From the NCBI RefSeq assembly GCF_009712475.1, contig NZ_VCJO01000007.1, positions 124,001-188,000 of the forward strand: a stretch of DNA of 64,000 nucleotides. The letters are read 5' to 3'. Of this stretch, positions 19,551 to 29,372 are shown piece after piece (within the stretch, counting starts at the first letter, position 1; each line of letters begins with the position of its first letter). The notes below the pieces were generated by a model. That model was not told the origin of the DNA. It saw only the letters and a list, made by a program, of their open reading frames with translations, and ran no database searches. Position numbers and translations under genes: made by a program. Origin of the DNA: Micromonospora sp. CP22 (lineage in GTDB: Bacteria; Actinomycetota; Actinomycetes; Mycobacteriales; Micromonosporaceae).

Positions 19551-20402
19551 TCAGTCGATCCCACAGGGTGTTCCGTTGACCGTGCACTGTGCCGGGTACT
19601 CCCCTCCCCCGATACGCGTGAAGCGCAGGTAGACCGACTGCTGGGCCCCGGCGGCGAGCTGTCCGGTCCCGCTGAGCCGATACCACCCGACACCTCGGAT
19701 GGTCACCGCCACGCCCGGACCACTGGAAGCACGGATACCGGTGACGCCGCTGGCGAAGCGCAACTCGACCTGCCAGTCCTCCGCCTGCCCGGTGCCGTTG
19801 TGGACCACCATCTCCGCCTCGAAGTGGCCCGCGCCGCTGCCCTGCACCTGGTAGCTGACCGTGAGCGCCCCGGCCACCTCGAACGCGGCCGTCGGCGCGG
19901 ACGCGCTCGGGGACGCGCCGGCTCCGGTCGGTGCGGGCGTCCCGCTCGGCGAGGCACCGGTCGACGGCGTCGACGTCGCACCCGACGTGGGCGAGCCGGT
20001 CGACGCGCTCGGGGTGAGCGAGGTCTTCGGGGTCTGCGAGGTGGACGGGCCGGTCGAGGTGGTCGAACGAGCCGCCGACTCCCCGCCCTCCCCAGCCGGT
20101 GTCGGCAGGGCGATCGGCGGACCCGGCGACCAGGCCGTCGGCTGCTCGGGACCACGGAACGACAGGAGCGCGACCACCAACAACACCGCCAGGACCGCGA
20201 CGCCCGCCAGCACCATCACCCAGGGCGCGGAAGCGACCATCCTGGACAGCGCGCGGCCGGACGTCGCCCGGTCACCGACGGCGTCACCGAGCCGGTCACC
20301 GGCGGCCTCGTCGTCATGGTCGCCGACGACGGCACGGTTGCCGTCGCCGTACTGGTCACCGGTGGCATCGTCGTTGGCATCACCGGACGGCCGCACTGAC
20401 AT
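19551..20402 (-). CDS. Membrane-anchored protein with extracellular CBM2-like domain, paralogue B
   Basis: A 283-residue relative of the downstream gene: an acidic cytosolic N-terminus rich in Gly/Asp, one transmembrane segment (~59-79), a long Thr/Ser/Pro linker that is probably glycosylated, and a CBM2-like domain (~180-283) with a C-terminal Cys pair (QCTVNGTPC). ATG at 20402 has GTGGGGA six bases upstream; an in-frame GTG four codons earlier is the alternative. The domain lacks an obvious aromatic binding face. It is 91 bp ahead of paralogue A on the same strand, so the pair looks like a duplicated operon. Confidence 0.65.
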   Translation of the reverse strand: MSVRPSGDANDDATGDQYGDGNRAVVGDHDDEAAGDRLGDAVGDRATSGRALSRMVASAPWVMVLAGVAVLAVLLVVALLSFRGPEQPTAWSPGPPIALPTPAGEGGESAARSTTSTGPSTSQTPKTSLTPSASTGSPTSGATSTPSTGASPSGTPAPTGAGASPSASAPTAAFEVAGALTVSYQVQGSGAGHFEAEMVVHNGTGQAEDWQVELRFASGVTGIRASSGPGVAVTIRGVGWYRLSGTGQLAAGAQQSVYLRFTRIGGGEYPAQCTVNGTPCGID

Positions 20403-20467
20403 TGATGTCCCCACTCGTCGTCGCCGACGGGCAGCCTAGTCACGCCGACCCGGGGTGCGAAACGGGC

Positions 20468-20509
20468 AGGTGTCGAAGCCGTCCGACCCGGCGGACGGAC
20501 CGGACACCT
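20468..20509 (-). terminator. Hairpin after the NTF2-like gene
   Basis: AGGTGTC (20468-20474) pairs with GACACCT (20503-20509) and, inside it, CCGTCCG with CGGACGG, forming a two-part stem that would end leftward transcription of the NTF2-like gene. Confidence 0.5.
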
Positions 20510-20554
20510 CGCCGCCCACCGCTGACCGGTTGCCGTCGCGTCCTGACCGGCGGC

Positions 20555-20944
20555 TCATCCCGTACGCACGACAGTGCAGATCAACGGCCCGTCGTCGGTG
20601 CTGCGCAGCAGGTAGCGGTAGCGCTCGCCGGGCACCTGCCGACCCTGGCTGTCCAGGAACTCCCAACGCACCGCCACCTCCACGAGCAGCGCGGACACCT
20701 GCTGCACCTGCTCGATGTCCGCGTGCGCCGCGACGAGTTCACGCTCGGTGTAGTCCGGCGCGGCACCCACGAAGGACAGCGCCACGGCGGCGGTGGAATT
20801 GAACGAGAAGCTGTAGGTGTCGGCCACCACCAACCCGGGCAGGGCGTAGCAGCCGGCGATCGCCGGCAGGTCCCCGACGGTCAGCGCCACGCCGTACCGG
20901 TCGAAGAAGTCGGTCAACGTGTCGAGATCGGTGGAAGCAGTCAC
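20555..20944 (-). CDS. NTF2/SnoaL-like small protein
   Basis: A 129-residue single-domain protein with the opening helix DTLTDFFDRYGVALTVGDLPAIAGCYALP and following strands of the SnoaL/NTF2-like cone fold. Members range from polyketide cyclases to catalytically inert scaffolds; nothing here fixes a reaction. The GTG start at 20944 is 37 bp after the stop of the permuted papain-like gene on the same strand and lacks a strong ribosome binding site, so translation may depend on the upstream gene. No signal peptide. Confidence 0.65.
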   Translation of the reverse strand: MTASTDLDTLTDFFDRYGVALTVGDLPAIAGCYALPGLVVADTYSFSFNSTAAVALSFVGAAPDYTERELVAAHADIEQVQQVSALLVEVAVRWEFLDSQGRQVPGERYRYLLRSTDDGPLICTVVRTG

Positions 20945-20981
20945 ACCGCAAGCAATTGCCGGCGCGCGGTCCGGTGAAACC

Positions 20982-21641
20982 TCACCGGGATGGGATCCGC
21001 ACCTCGATCTCGCTGCCCAGCCGGGCGTCCCCGTGCAGTCCCAGGTCGTCGCCGCTCCAGAACCGGCCCGGGTCGTACCAGTTCGGTCGCCGTCCCGTCG
21101 GCAGCAGCCCCATCGCCTCGTAGGTGACCGCGACGACCTCCGCGCAGTACGCGGTCTCCAGCGCAAGGTCCCGCGACGCGGGCTCGCGCCGCCGGGTCGT
21201 CGGCAACGGCAGTCGTGGCGAGGGCACCCGACCCCGCAACCACCGCCAGGCCAGCTGGGCGGTGGAGGGAAACGGTGTGCCGTCCAGGCGGGCGATGGTG
21301 CGCAGCACCGCCCGCTCCATCTCCTCGTCGGCCGGCGGCTCCAACTGGCGCAGCCAGCCACGCTGGCCGTACCGGTTGGCCCAGACGCAGACCGCGTCCC
21401 GCAGGTCGTGCAGCTGCACGCCACGCTGGTGGGTACCGGTCCACAGATCCGGCAGCGACCGGCCCAGCTCGGCGTGCCACAGCAACGGCGGCATGTCGTC
21501 CAGCACCACCGCCATGCCCACGTGGTTGACCGGGCTGTTGGTGGTCAACTGGATGGCTCGGTCGGGCACGCTGCGGCCCCGGAAGACCCACAGATCGCCG
21601 GTACGGGTCAGCTCCACCGCCTCGTCCAGGCTGATGCTCAT
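20982..21641 (-). CDS. Permuted papain-like (YiiX/YaeF-type) cysteine hydrolase
   Basis: A 219-residue protein with the order of catalytic residues found in circularly permuted NlpC/P60 enzymes: a His in NSPVNHVGMAV near residue 43 and, later, a Cys in ETAYCAEVVAVTYEAMGLL near residue 167. The intervening region has RLDGTPFPSTAQLAW. Such enzymes act on peptides, amides or lipids; no signal peptide is visible, so the target is probably cytosolic. The start is 19 bp from that of the divergent 62-residue membrane-protein gene at 21661, so the promoters overlap. The assignment rests on motif order. Confidence 0.65.
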   Translation of the reverse strand: MSISLDEAVELTRTGDLWVFRGRSVPDRAIQLTTNSPVNHVGMAVVLDDMPPLLWHAELGRSLPDLWTGTHQRGVQLHDLRDAVCVWANRYGQRGWLRQLEPPADEEMERAVLRTIARLDGTPFPSTAQLAWRWLRGRVPSPRLPLPTTRRREPASRDLALETAYCAEVVAVTYEAMGLLPTGRRPNWYDPGRFWSGDDLGLHGDARLGSEIEVRIPSR

Positions 21642-21648
21642 GGAGGAC

Positions 21649-21654
21649 TACCCT
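21649..21654 (+). promoter_or_regulatory. -10 box TACCCT, leaderless promoter
   Basis: TACCCT, six bases, then ATG at 21661. It lies inside the 19-bp gap between divergent start codons. Confidence 0.45.
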
Positions 21655-21660
21655 AAGCGG

Positions 21661-21849
21661 ATGCGGCAAAGGGTGCGGTGGTGGAAGGTCCTCGGCTTGG
21701 CCGGTCTGGCCGGTGTCGCGGCCACGGGCGTGGTGGTCGCCCGGGCGGAGCGCCGACGGCGCGCGTACACCCCGGAGGAGATCCGGGCCCGGTTGCGTGA
21801 CCGGCACGCGGAGGCCAGCTCGATCTCCCCGGCCGACGAGGTCGGTTAG
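21661..21849 (+). CDS. Small single-pass membrane protein (62 aa), unknown function
   Basis: A 62-residue protein: basic start MRQRVRWWK, one hydrophobic segment (~10-26, LGLAGLAGVAATGVVVA), an arginine-rich patch and the amphipathic helix YTPEEIRARLRDRHAEA. An N-in membrane anchor with a short charged tail is the simplest reading. The start is supported by the leaderless promoter; an in-frame ATG at 21640 that begins inside the divergent gene is less likely. It overlaps the convergent beta-helix gene by four bases. The family was not recognised, though short proteins with this YTPEEIRARLR tail are common in actinomycetes. Confidence 0.6.
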   Translation: MRQRVRWWKVLGLAGLAGVAATGVVVARAERRRRAYTPEEIRARLRDRHAEASSISPADEVG

Positions 21850-23522
21850 TCGACCTCGGCGTGGTTGCGGTCCCAGCGACCACCGACGGGTCGGCTGTCC
21901 AGGCGCAGCGGCCCCTCGACGTTGCCGGCGAGGTCGTTGTCCTCGACCCGGCACGAGACGCAGGAGCCCCGATCGCTGACCCACAGGCCGTAGCTCTGCG
22001 TCGGTTCGTCGCGGTTGTCCCAGATCCGGTTGCCGCGCACCATCGCCGACTCGAAGCGGGAGTTCACCGCGATGCCCGCCCGGACCGGTGTCGCCGGTGG
22101 CAACTCGTAGCGTGCCCCGGGCGGCGGCACGTTCTCGTTCCAGGCGATCGACGCGTCCGGCCGCAGGTCGGCCAACTCCAGCTCCATCTCGCTGTTGCCG
22201 ATCACCAGCGCCACCCGGGATCCCACCCGGAGCACCTTTCCCCGGTGCCCGTCGGGCTGCCAGGTCGCCGTCCGGTCCGACACGGCGCGCCGCGAGTAGC
22301 GCACCGACTCACCTGAGCCGGTGGCCGCCGGCGCGCACTGTCGTCCGTTGCTCCGGATCCGGTTGTTCGTCACCGTGGCGTCGATCATCGGCCGGTCGAC
22401 CCGGATCCCGTCGAGTCCGTTGTCCCAGAAGTCGTTGCTGTCGATCACCACGTCCGACGTCGGGCCCTGATAGCCGTTGCCCAGGTCATGCTGGCGATAT
22501 CCGTACCAACCGTTGCCGCTGATCCGGTTGCCCCGGATCGTGTACGGCCCGGGGGTGTTGCCGACGCTGATCCCGTCGCGGACGTTGCGGTCGATCACGC
22601 AGTCACTGACGATGCCACCTCGACCGGCGATGCCCGCCGTGCCCTTGGCGGAGACGTCGAAGCCGGCCTCCAGGTTTCCGGTGAGCGTGCAGGCGGAGAC
22701 GATCAGACCGTCCGCGCCCCAGTCCGAGATGCCGAACCGGTTCGCCTGGCTGTGGCAGCCGATGATGCGGTACCCGCGCGGCGGCGTCCAGTACGGCTTC
22801 TGCAACTCAAGGAAGATCCCGTTGGTGCCGTTGCCGAGCGTGGTGCAGTTGCTGATGGTGCACCGCTCCACCTCCCCCCAGCCGCCGATGCCGATGCCGA
22901 TGCCCGCGCCACCCATCTCCTCGCCGTTGTCCAGTCGGCCACAGCCGACGACCACCACGCCGTCGATCAGGCTGTCCTGGAGGAAGTCACAGCCGAGGCC
23001 GGTGGCACCGGTGTGGTGGATGTACAGATTGCGGAAGACGCCGCGCACGACGTACTGCAGGCCGAGCCCCTTGGCCAGATAGCTGTACGCCACCATCGCC
23101 ACGCCGGAGCCGTCGATCTCGAAGTCGGCGAAGGTGCAGTCGGCGATGTGCCGATCCCGGTCGGCACCGTGCTGCACGGTGGTCCAGAAGGCCAGCGGTG
23201 TCGGATCTGCCCGGTTTCCCTCGTTGCTCAGCATGAAGCGGGTGGCTCCCGGCCCGGCACCGATCAGTGACACCCCGCTGCGCCACACCGTGCCGGCGTC
23301 CCGGATCGAGTAGATCCCGGGCGGACAGTAGATGACCCGTGCCCGACCGTCGGCGGCGTACCCCTCACCGAGTTGGTCGACCAGCGCGGCCAGTGCCGGT
23401 TGGTCGTTGGTCACCCCATCGCCCTGAAGTCCGAAATCCCGGGCGTCGCACCACAGCGGCGCCCCGGCGACCGGTGGTGACGGGCGTTCGCGGGTGGCGA
23501 TGGATCGATCCTGCTGCCCCAC
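21846..23522 (-). CDS. Pectate-lyase-superfamily right-handed beta-helix protein
   Basis: A 558-residue protein whose N-terminal CDARDFGLQGDGVTNDQPAL is the hallmark of the pectate_lyase_3 / GH28-like beta-helix family, followed by many coils built on N.I..N.G patterns (GNRISGNGWYGY, SNDFWDNGLDGI). No N-terminal signal peptide is visible, unusual if it is secreted; export by another route or an intracellular location is possible. The GTG at 23522 has GGGGAGAGGTCC immediately upstream and is preferred over in-frame codons further upstream. The substrate is unknown; related proteins depolymerise or bind acidic polysaccharides. Confidence 0.7.
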   Translation of the reverse strand: MGQQDRSIATRERPSPPVAGAPLWCDARDFGLQGDGVTNDQPALAALVDQLGEGYAADGRARVIYCPPGIYSIRDAGTVWRSGVSLIGAGPGATRFMLSNEGNRADPTPLAFWTTVQHGADRDRHIADCTFADFEIDGSGVAMVAYSYLAKGLGLQYVVRGVFRNLYIHHTGATGLGCDFLQDSLIDGVVVVGCGRLDNGEEMGGAGIGIGIGGWGEVERCTISNCTTLGNGTNGIFLELQKPYWTPPRGYRIIGCHSQANRFGISDWGADGLIVSACTLTGNLEAGFDVSAKGTAGIAGRGGIVSDCVIDRNVRDGISVGNTPGPYTIRGNRISGNGWYGYRQHDLGNGYQGPTSDVVIDSNDFWDNGLDGIRVDRPMIDATVTNNRIRSNGRQCAPAATGSGESVRYSRRAVSDRTATWQPDGHRGKVLRVGSRVALVIGNSEMELELADLRPDASIAWNENVPPPGARYELPPATPVRAGIAVNSRFESAMVRGNRIWDNRDEPTQSYGLWVSDRGSCVSCRVEDNDLAGNVEGPLRLDSRPVGGRWDRNHAEVD

Positions 23523-23972
23523 GGACCTCTCCCCTCGGTCGTGACCTGCTGCCCGCCCGGCTTTCCCCGTCGCCACGGCCGGAAACGCCGGGCGGCGGCA
23601 CTGGGACAGCCCCGGCGGAGATGCCCGTCCGACATGGTTTGTCGGGTTATGTGCTGATATGCGGTGACCGGGGTCACCCCACGGGCGGAATCGGGGCCCC
23701 GGCGCGGTCGCTGTACATGGGGTAACCGCGAGCGCCGCCGAGCGCGGCCCTCGACCCGGCGGGAATGACCCCCCACCGCCGGTCGTTACATTTCCCGTAC
23801 GCCGGAGCCGCCCCCCTCACCACGAGGCCCCGGCCCCCGGGGAATGACACCGGCACGCCCGGCGTTGACCACCCCGGACGCCACGCAAGTCTTCTCCCTT
23901 TCACGCGAGGCCCACCCGCATCCCCCATCGCGGGCAGCGGCCGCGTACCCCCGACGAAAGGTGTAGATCATC
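23523..23972. other. Non-coding interval before the C39-like peptidase gene
   Basis: A 450-bp gap between divergent genes. A TTGACC at 23865-23870 with an AGTCTT 17 bp downstream is a weak promoter candidate for the rightward gene. Two loosely similar blocks containing GGGAATGAC lie near 23760 and 23840. No gene or known riboswitch was recognised. Confidence 0.35.
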
Positions 23973-24629
23973 ATGGCTACCACCATCCTGCGTAAGACCG
24001 CTCTGACCATCGCCGCTGCCGCCGCCACCGCCGGTGGTATCGCCGGACCCGCGATCGCCGCCCAGGCCGCCCCCGCGACCAAGCCGGTCGTGCAGGTGCA
24101 GGCCGAGCGCAAGCCCGGCGGCGAGCGCCAGCTCGACGTGCGCTACCAGGCTCAGGACACCTTCTACTACTGCGGCCCCGCCGCCACCCGTAACGCCCTG
24201 TCCGTGCAGGGTAAGGACATCGACCAGCACGACATGGCCAAGCGGATGGGCACCACCGAGGCCGGCACCGACTCCATCAACGACATCACCCCGGTGCTGA
24301 ACAAGGAGACCGGCAAGGACGTCTACAAGTCGGTCGAGATCCCCGGCGCCAAGGCCGACGCCAAGCAGATTGAGAAGCTGCGCGAGGACGTCGTGCGTAC
24401 GGTGGACGCCGGTCGGGCGGTCGTCGCCAACATCGCCGGCACCGCCACGGACACCGACGGCGTCGTGCACAGCTTCGAGGGCGGCCACTACATCAGCGTC
24501 GTGGGCTACCGCGACAACGGCGACCTGGTGAAGATCGCCGACTCGGCCGACCCGAACCAGGCCTCCTACTGGATGACCACCAAGGACCTGGCCAACTGGA
24601 TCGCCACCCGTGGCTACGCCACCTCCTGA
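23973..24629 (+). CDS. Secreted C39-like (papain-fold) cysteine peptidase family protein
   Basis: A 218-residue exported protein. The signal peptide (TALTIAAAAATAGGIAGPAIAAQAA) is cleaved near residue 33. The mature part is a Peptidase_C39_2-type domain with the Cys in QDTFYYCGPAATRNAL, the His in EGGHYISVVGY and an Asp in KIADSAD, giving a plausible Cys-His-Asp triad. The family includes bacteriocin-leader peptidases and many secreted proteins of unknown target; no transporter or peptide precursor is adjacent, so a stand-alone extracellular hydrolase is likely. GAAAGG lies ahead of the ATG and a strong terminator follows. Confidence 0.75.
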   Translation: MATTILRKTALTIAAAAATAGGIAGPAIAAQAAPATKPVVQVQAERKPGGERQLDVRYQAQDTFYYCGPAATRNALSVQGKDIDQHDMAKRMGTTEAGTDSINDITPVLNKETGKDVYKSVEIPGAKADAKQIEKLREDVVRTVDAGRAVVANIAGTATDTDGVVHSFEGGHYISVVGYRDNGDLVKIADSADPNQASYWMTTKDLANWIATRGYATS

Positions 24630-24642
24630 CCGACCGAACACC

Positions 24643-24677
24643 ACGAAGGGCCGACCCCACCGGGGTCGGCCCTTCGT
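24643..24677 (+). terminator. Terminator after the C39-like peptidase gene
   Basis: ACGAAGGGCCGACCCC (24643-24658) and GGGGTCGGCCCTTCGT (24662-24677) form a perfect 16-bp stem with a three-base loop. Confidence 0.85.
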
Positions 24678-24698
24678 CGTCTGCACCGCCGGATGCGA

Positions 24699-24759
24699 CA
24701 ACATCACCGATGTTGCCGTGTCACGGCACGGGCGAGGCAGCAACATCACCGATGTTGCC
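24699..24759. repeat. Twin perfect palindromes CAACATCACCGATGTTGCC, 42 bp apart
   Basis: The 19-mer occurs twice without change, at 24699-24717 and 24741-24759. Each holds CAACATC-ACC-GATGTTG, a dyad with 7-bp arms. The repeat pitch of 42 bp equals four helical turns, which puts both sites on the same DNA face. They sit between the terminator of the peptidase gene and the acnA promoter, about 100-160 bp upstream of the latter. A pair of operator sites is the natural reading; an intergenic repeat family is the alternative. Confidence 0.6.
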
Positions 24760-24858
24760 GCCTGGCTGTACCCCCGGCGTTCAGGTCGGGGTGAGGAACT
24801 CCAGGCGGTTGCCGGGGGCACCTCCCGTCCATACCGTGACACCGGGTTGCGTGGATAG

Positions 24859-24877
24859 CAAGACGGACGTACGGTTT
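24859..24877 (+). promoter_or_regulatory. Putative AcnR operator upstream of acnA
   Basis: The 16-mer CAAGACGGACGTACGG (24859-24874) matches 10 of 12 defined positions of the Corynebacterium glutamicum AcnR motif CAGNACNNNCGTACTG (from memory). AAGACGGACGTACGGTTT (24860-24877) matches the sequence upstream of acnR (36277-36294) at 16 of 18 bases. It abuts the likely -35 box, so binding would block transcription of acnA. Confidence 0.65.
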
Positions 24878-24905
24878 TATTGACGGCGCGGAACGGCGGT
24901 AAGTG
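24877..24905 (+). promoter_or_regulatory. Putative acnA promoter
   Basis: TTATTG (24877-24882), a 17-bp spacer and TAAGTG (24900-24905) give a sigma70-like promoter with a leader of about 75 nt before GTG 24987. TTGACG at 24880-24885 is an overlapping -35 alternative. Confidence 0.4.
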
Positions 24906-24986
24906 TGGCCTAACCACGGCGGCACTCCGCCCGGTGCGAAAGACTGCTCAGGACTACTCACGGTCGCTGGTGTGAAGGAGTACGAC

Positions 24987-27827
<2,841 letters not shown>

Positions 27828-27839
27828 CCGGAACGGCCT

Positions 27840-27873
27840 GAGGGCTCCCACCCCGCCCGGGGTGGGAGCCCTC
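27840..27873. terminator. Bidirectional terminator between acnA and cvnD
   Basis: GAGGGCTCCCACCCC (27840-27854) and GGGGTGGGAGCCCTC (27859-27873) form a perfect 15-bp stem with a GCCC loop between convergent genes. Confidence 0.85.
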
Positions 27874-27895
27874 GCTCGTGGCGGGCGGTGCCGGG

Positions 27896-28495
27896 TCAGT
27901 CGGCGCGTCGGGCGTACCGGACCTTCATGGCGTGCTCCACCAGCGTGATGAGCACCTCCTTGACCGACTCCCGCTGCCGAGCGTCGCAGAGCAGCACGGG
28001 CACCCCCGGGTCGAGGTTCAGCGCCGCCTGCACCTCGTCGAGCTGGTACCGCCGGGCCCCGTCGAAGCAGTTGACCGCGACGAGGAAGGGCGTCCCCCGG
28101 CCCTCGAAGTAGTCGATGGAGGGGAAACAGTCGGCCAGGCGGCGGGTGTCGGCGAGCACCACCGCGCCGATCGCGCCGAGGGCCAGTTCGTCCCAGACGA
28201 ACCAGAACCGGTCCTGCCCCGGGGTGCCGAACAGGTACAGCACCAGGTCGTCGCTGATGGTGATCCGACCGAAGTCCATCGCGACGGTGGTGGTCTGCTT
28301 CGCCTCGACGCCGGCCAGGTCGTCGATCCCCACTCCCGATTCGGTGAGCACCTCCTCGGTCCGCAGCGGACGGGTCTCGCTCACCGCGCCGACCAGGGTG
28401 GTCTTACCCACCCCGAAGCTACCGGCGACCAGTATCTTGATCGCTGTGGGCAGGGCGGCCGTGCCCGCCGGCCGCTCAGAGTGCCCGTAGTCCAT
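27896..28495 (-). CDS. cvnD: Conservon GTP-binding protein CvnD
   Basis: A 199-residue small GTPase of the conservon type. The P-loop is GSFGVGKTT (~25-33), followed by DFGRI (switch region), the G3-like FGTPGQDRFWF and the specificity loop VNCFD. It ends a four-gene leftward unit cvnA-cvnB-cvnC-cvnD and overlaps cvnC by 20 bp. In Streptomyces these complexes resemble eukaryotic G-protein receptors: a membrane kinase-like sensor, a roadblock protein, a DUF742 protein and this GTPase, linked to development and antibiotic production. The signal sensed is unknown here. Confidence 0.9.
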   Translation of the reverse strand: MDYGHSERPAGTAALPTAIKILVAGSFGVGKTTLVGAVSETRPLRTEEVLTESGVGIDDLAGVEAKQTTTVAMDFGRITISDDLVLYLFGTPGQDRFWFVWDELALGAIGAVVLADTRRLADCFPSIDYFEGRGTPFLVAVNCFDGARRYQLDEVQAALNLDPGVPVLLCDARQRESVKEVLITLVEHAMKVRYARRAD

Positions 28496-28862
28496 TGATA
28501 ACCGCCTCGAAGATGCTGTGATCGGATAGGCCGACGGTGGTGTGCGGCTCGCGGATCTGGACCAGACCGCGCGCCATCAGATCGCCGAGCAGGACCCGCA
28601 CGGTGCCCACCGGCAGGTCCAGGTGTGCCGCGATCTCGGCGACGGACCGCATCCGCTGGCACAGGCCGACGATCGCCAGGTGCTCCGGGCCCAGACCGAC
28701 CTCCGGGGCGACCTCCGCGCGGGTGGCCGTCACCAGGGAGATCAGGTCGAACGTGCCGGTGACCGGGCGGGCCCGACCGCCGGTCACCGCGTACGGGCGA
28801 ACCACCGGACCAGCGTGGTCATCCACCCACTGGTGCTCGGCGGCATCCAACTGCGCCGTCAT
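28476..28862 (-). CDS. cvnC: Conservon DUF742 protein CvnC
   Basis: A 128-residue DUF742 protein. It contains VRPYAVTGGRARP, the family signature, and a C-terminal winged-helix-like segment (CQRMRSVAEIAAHLDLPVGTVRVLLGDLMARGLV) that resembles a DNA-binding or protein-docking fold. It overlaps cvnD at its 3' end and begins six bases after the cvnB stop, so all three are co-translated. Its biochemical role is undefined in the family; it forms a complex with the other conservon products. Confidence 0.9.
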   Translation of the reverse strand: MTAQLDAAEHQWVDDHAGPVVRPYAVTGGRARPVTGTFDLISLVTATRAEVAPEVGLGPEHLAIVGLCQRMRSVAEIAAHLDLPVGTVRVLLGDLMARGLVQIREPHTTVGLSDHSIFEAVINGLRAL

Positions 28863-28867
28863 CGGCC

Positions 28868-29290
28868 TCAGTTCCGCCCGTGGGTCTGCTCCGCTGACCG
28901 GGACGGCGAGGCGACGTGCTTGCCCACCCGGGTGACCAGCATGGCCATCTCGTACGCGATCAGACCGACGTCGGCGTCCTCACTGGCCAGCACCGCCAGA
29001 CAGGCGTTGCGACCGGCGGCTGTGACGAACAGGAACGACGACTGCATCTCGATGATCGTCTGCTGCACCTGACCACCGCCGAACCGCTTGCCAGCGCCCC
29101 GGGCCAGGCTCTGGATGCCGGCCGCCATCGCCGCCAGGTGCTCACCGTCATCGCGGCTGAGCCCCTGTGACGAGGCCATCAGCAGACCGTCGGCGGACAG
29201 GGCGACCGCGTGCTCGGCCTGCTTGACCCGGCCAACCAGGTCATCCAGCAACCACGTCAGGTCGGCACTCGAAGCCGTCTTCTGCGCCAC
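28868..29290 (-). CDS. cvnB: Conservon roadblock/LC7 protein CvnB
   Basis: A 140-residue roadblock/LC7-domain protein (LLDDLVGRVKQAEHAVALSADGLLMASSQGL and the later GRNACLAVLASEDADVGLIAYEM). Roadblock proteins in bacteria usually regulate the partner small GTPase, here CvnD. The gene lies 82 bp downstream of cvnA and six bases upstream of cvnC. Cytosolic; no other domain is present. Confidence 0.92.
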   Translation of the reverse strand: MAQKTASSADLTWLLDDLVGRVKQAEHAVALSADGLLMASSQGLSRDDGEHLAAMAAGIQSLARGAGKRFGGGQVQQTIIEMQSSFLFVTAAGRNACLAVLASEDADVGLIAYEMAMLVTRVGKHVASPSRSAEQTHGRN

Positions 29291-29372
29291 TTCGTCGTCC
29301 TCTTCTCCCCCGGCTCATCGCCGTGCTCACTTGGACCTGACCGTTCCCGCCCGGCTCACCGGGAGAGGACGA

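Noticed and set aside
23973..24629. Bacteriocin-processing C39 peptidase system
   Set aside because: The protein is a secreted stand-alone domain with no ABC transporter part and no adjacent double-glycine precursor.
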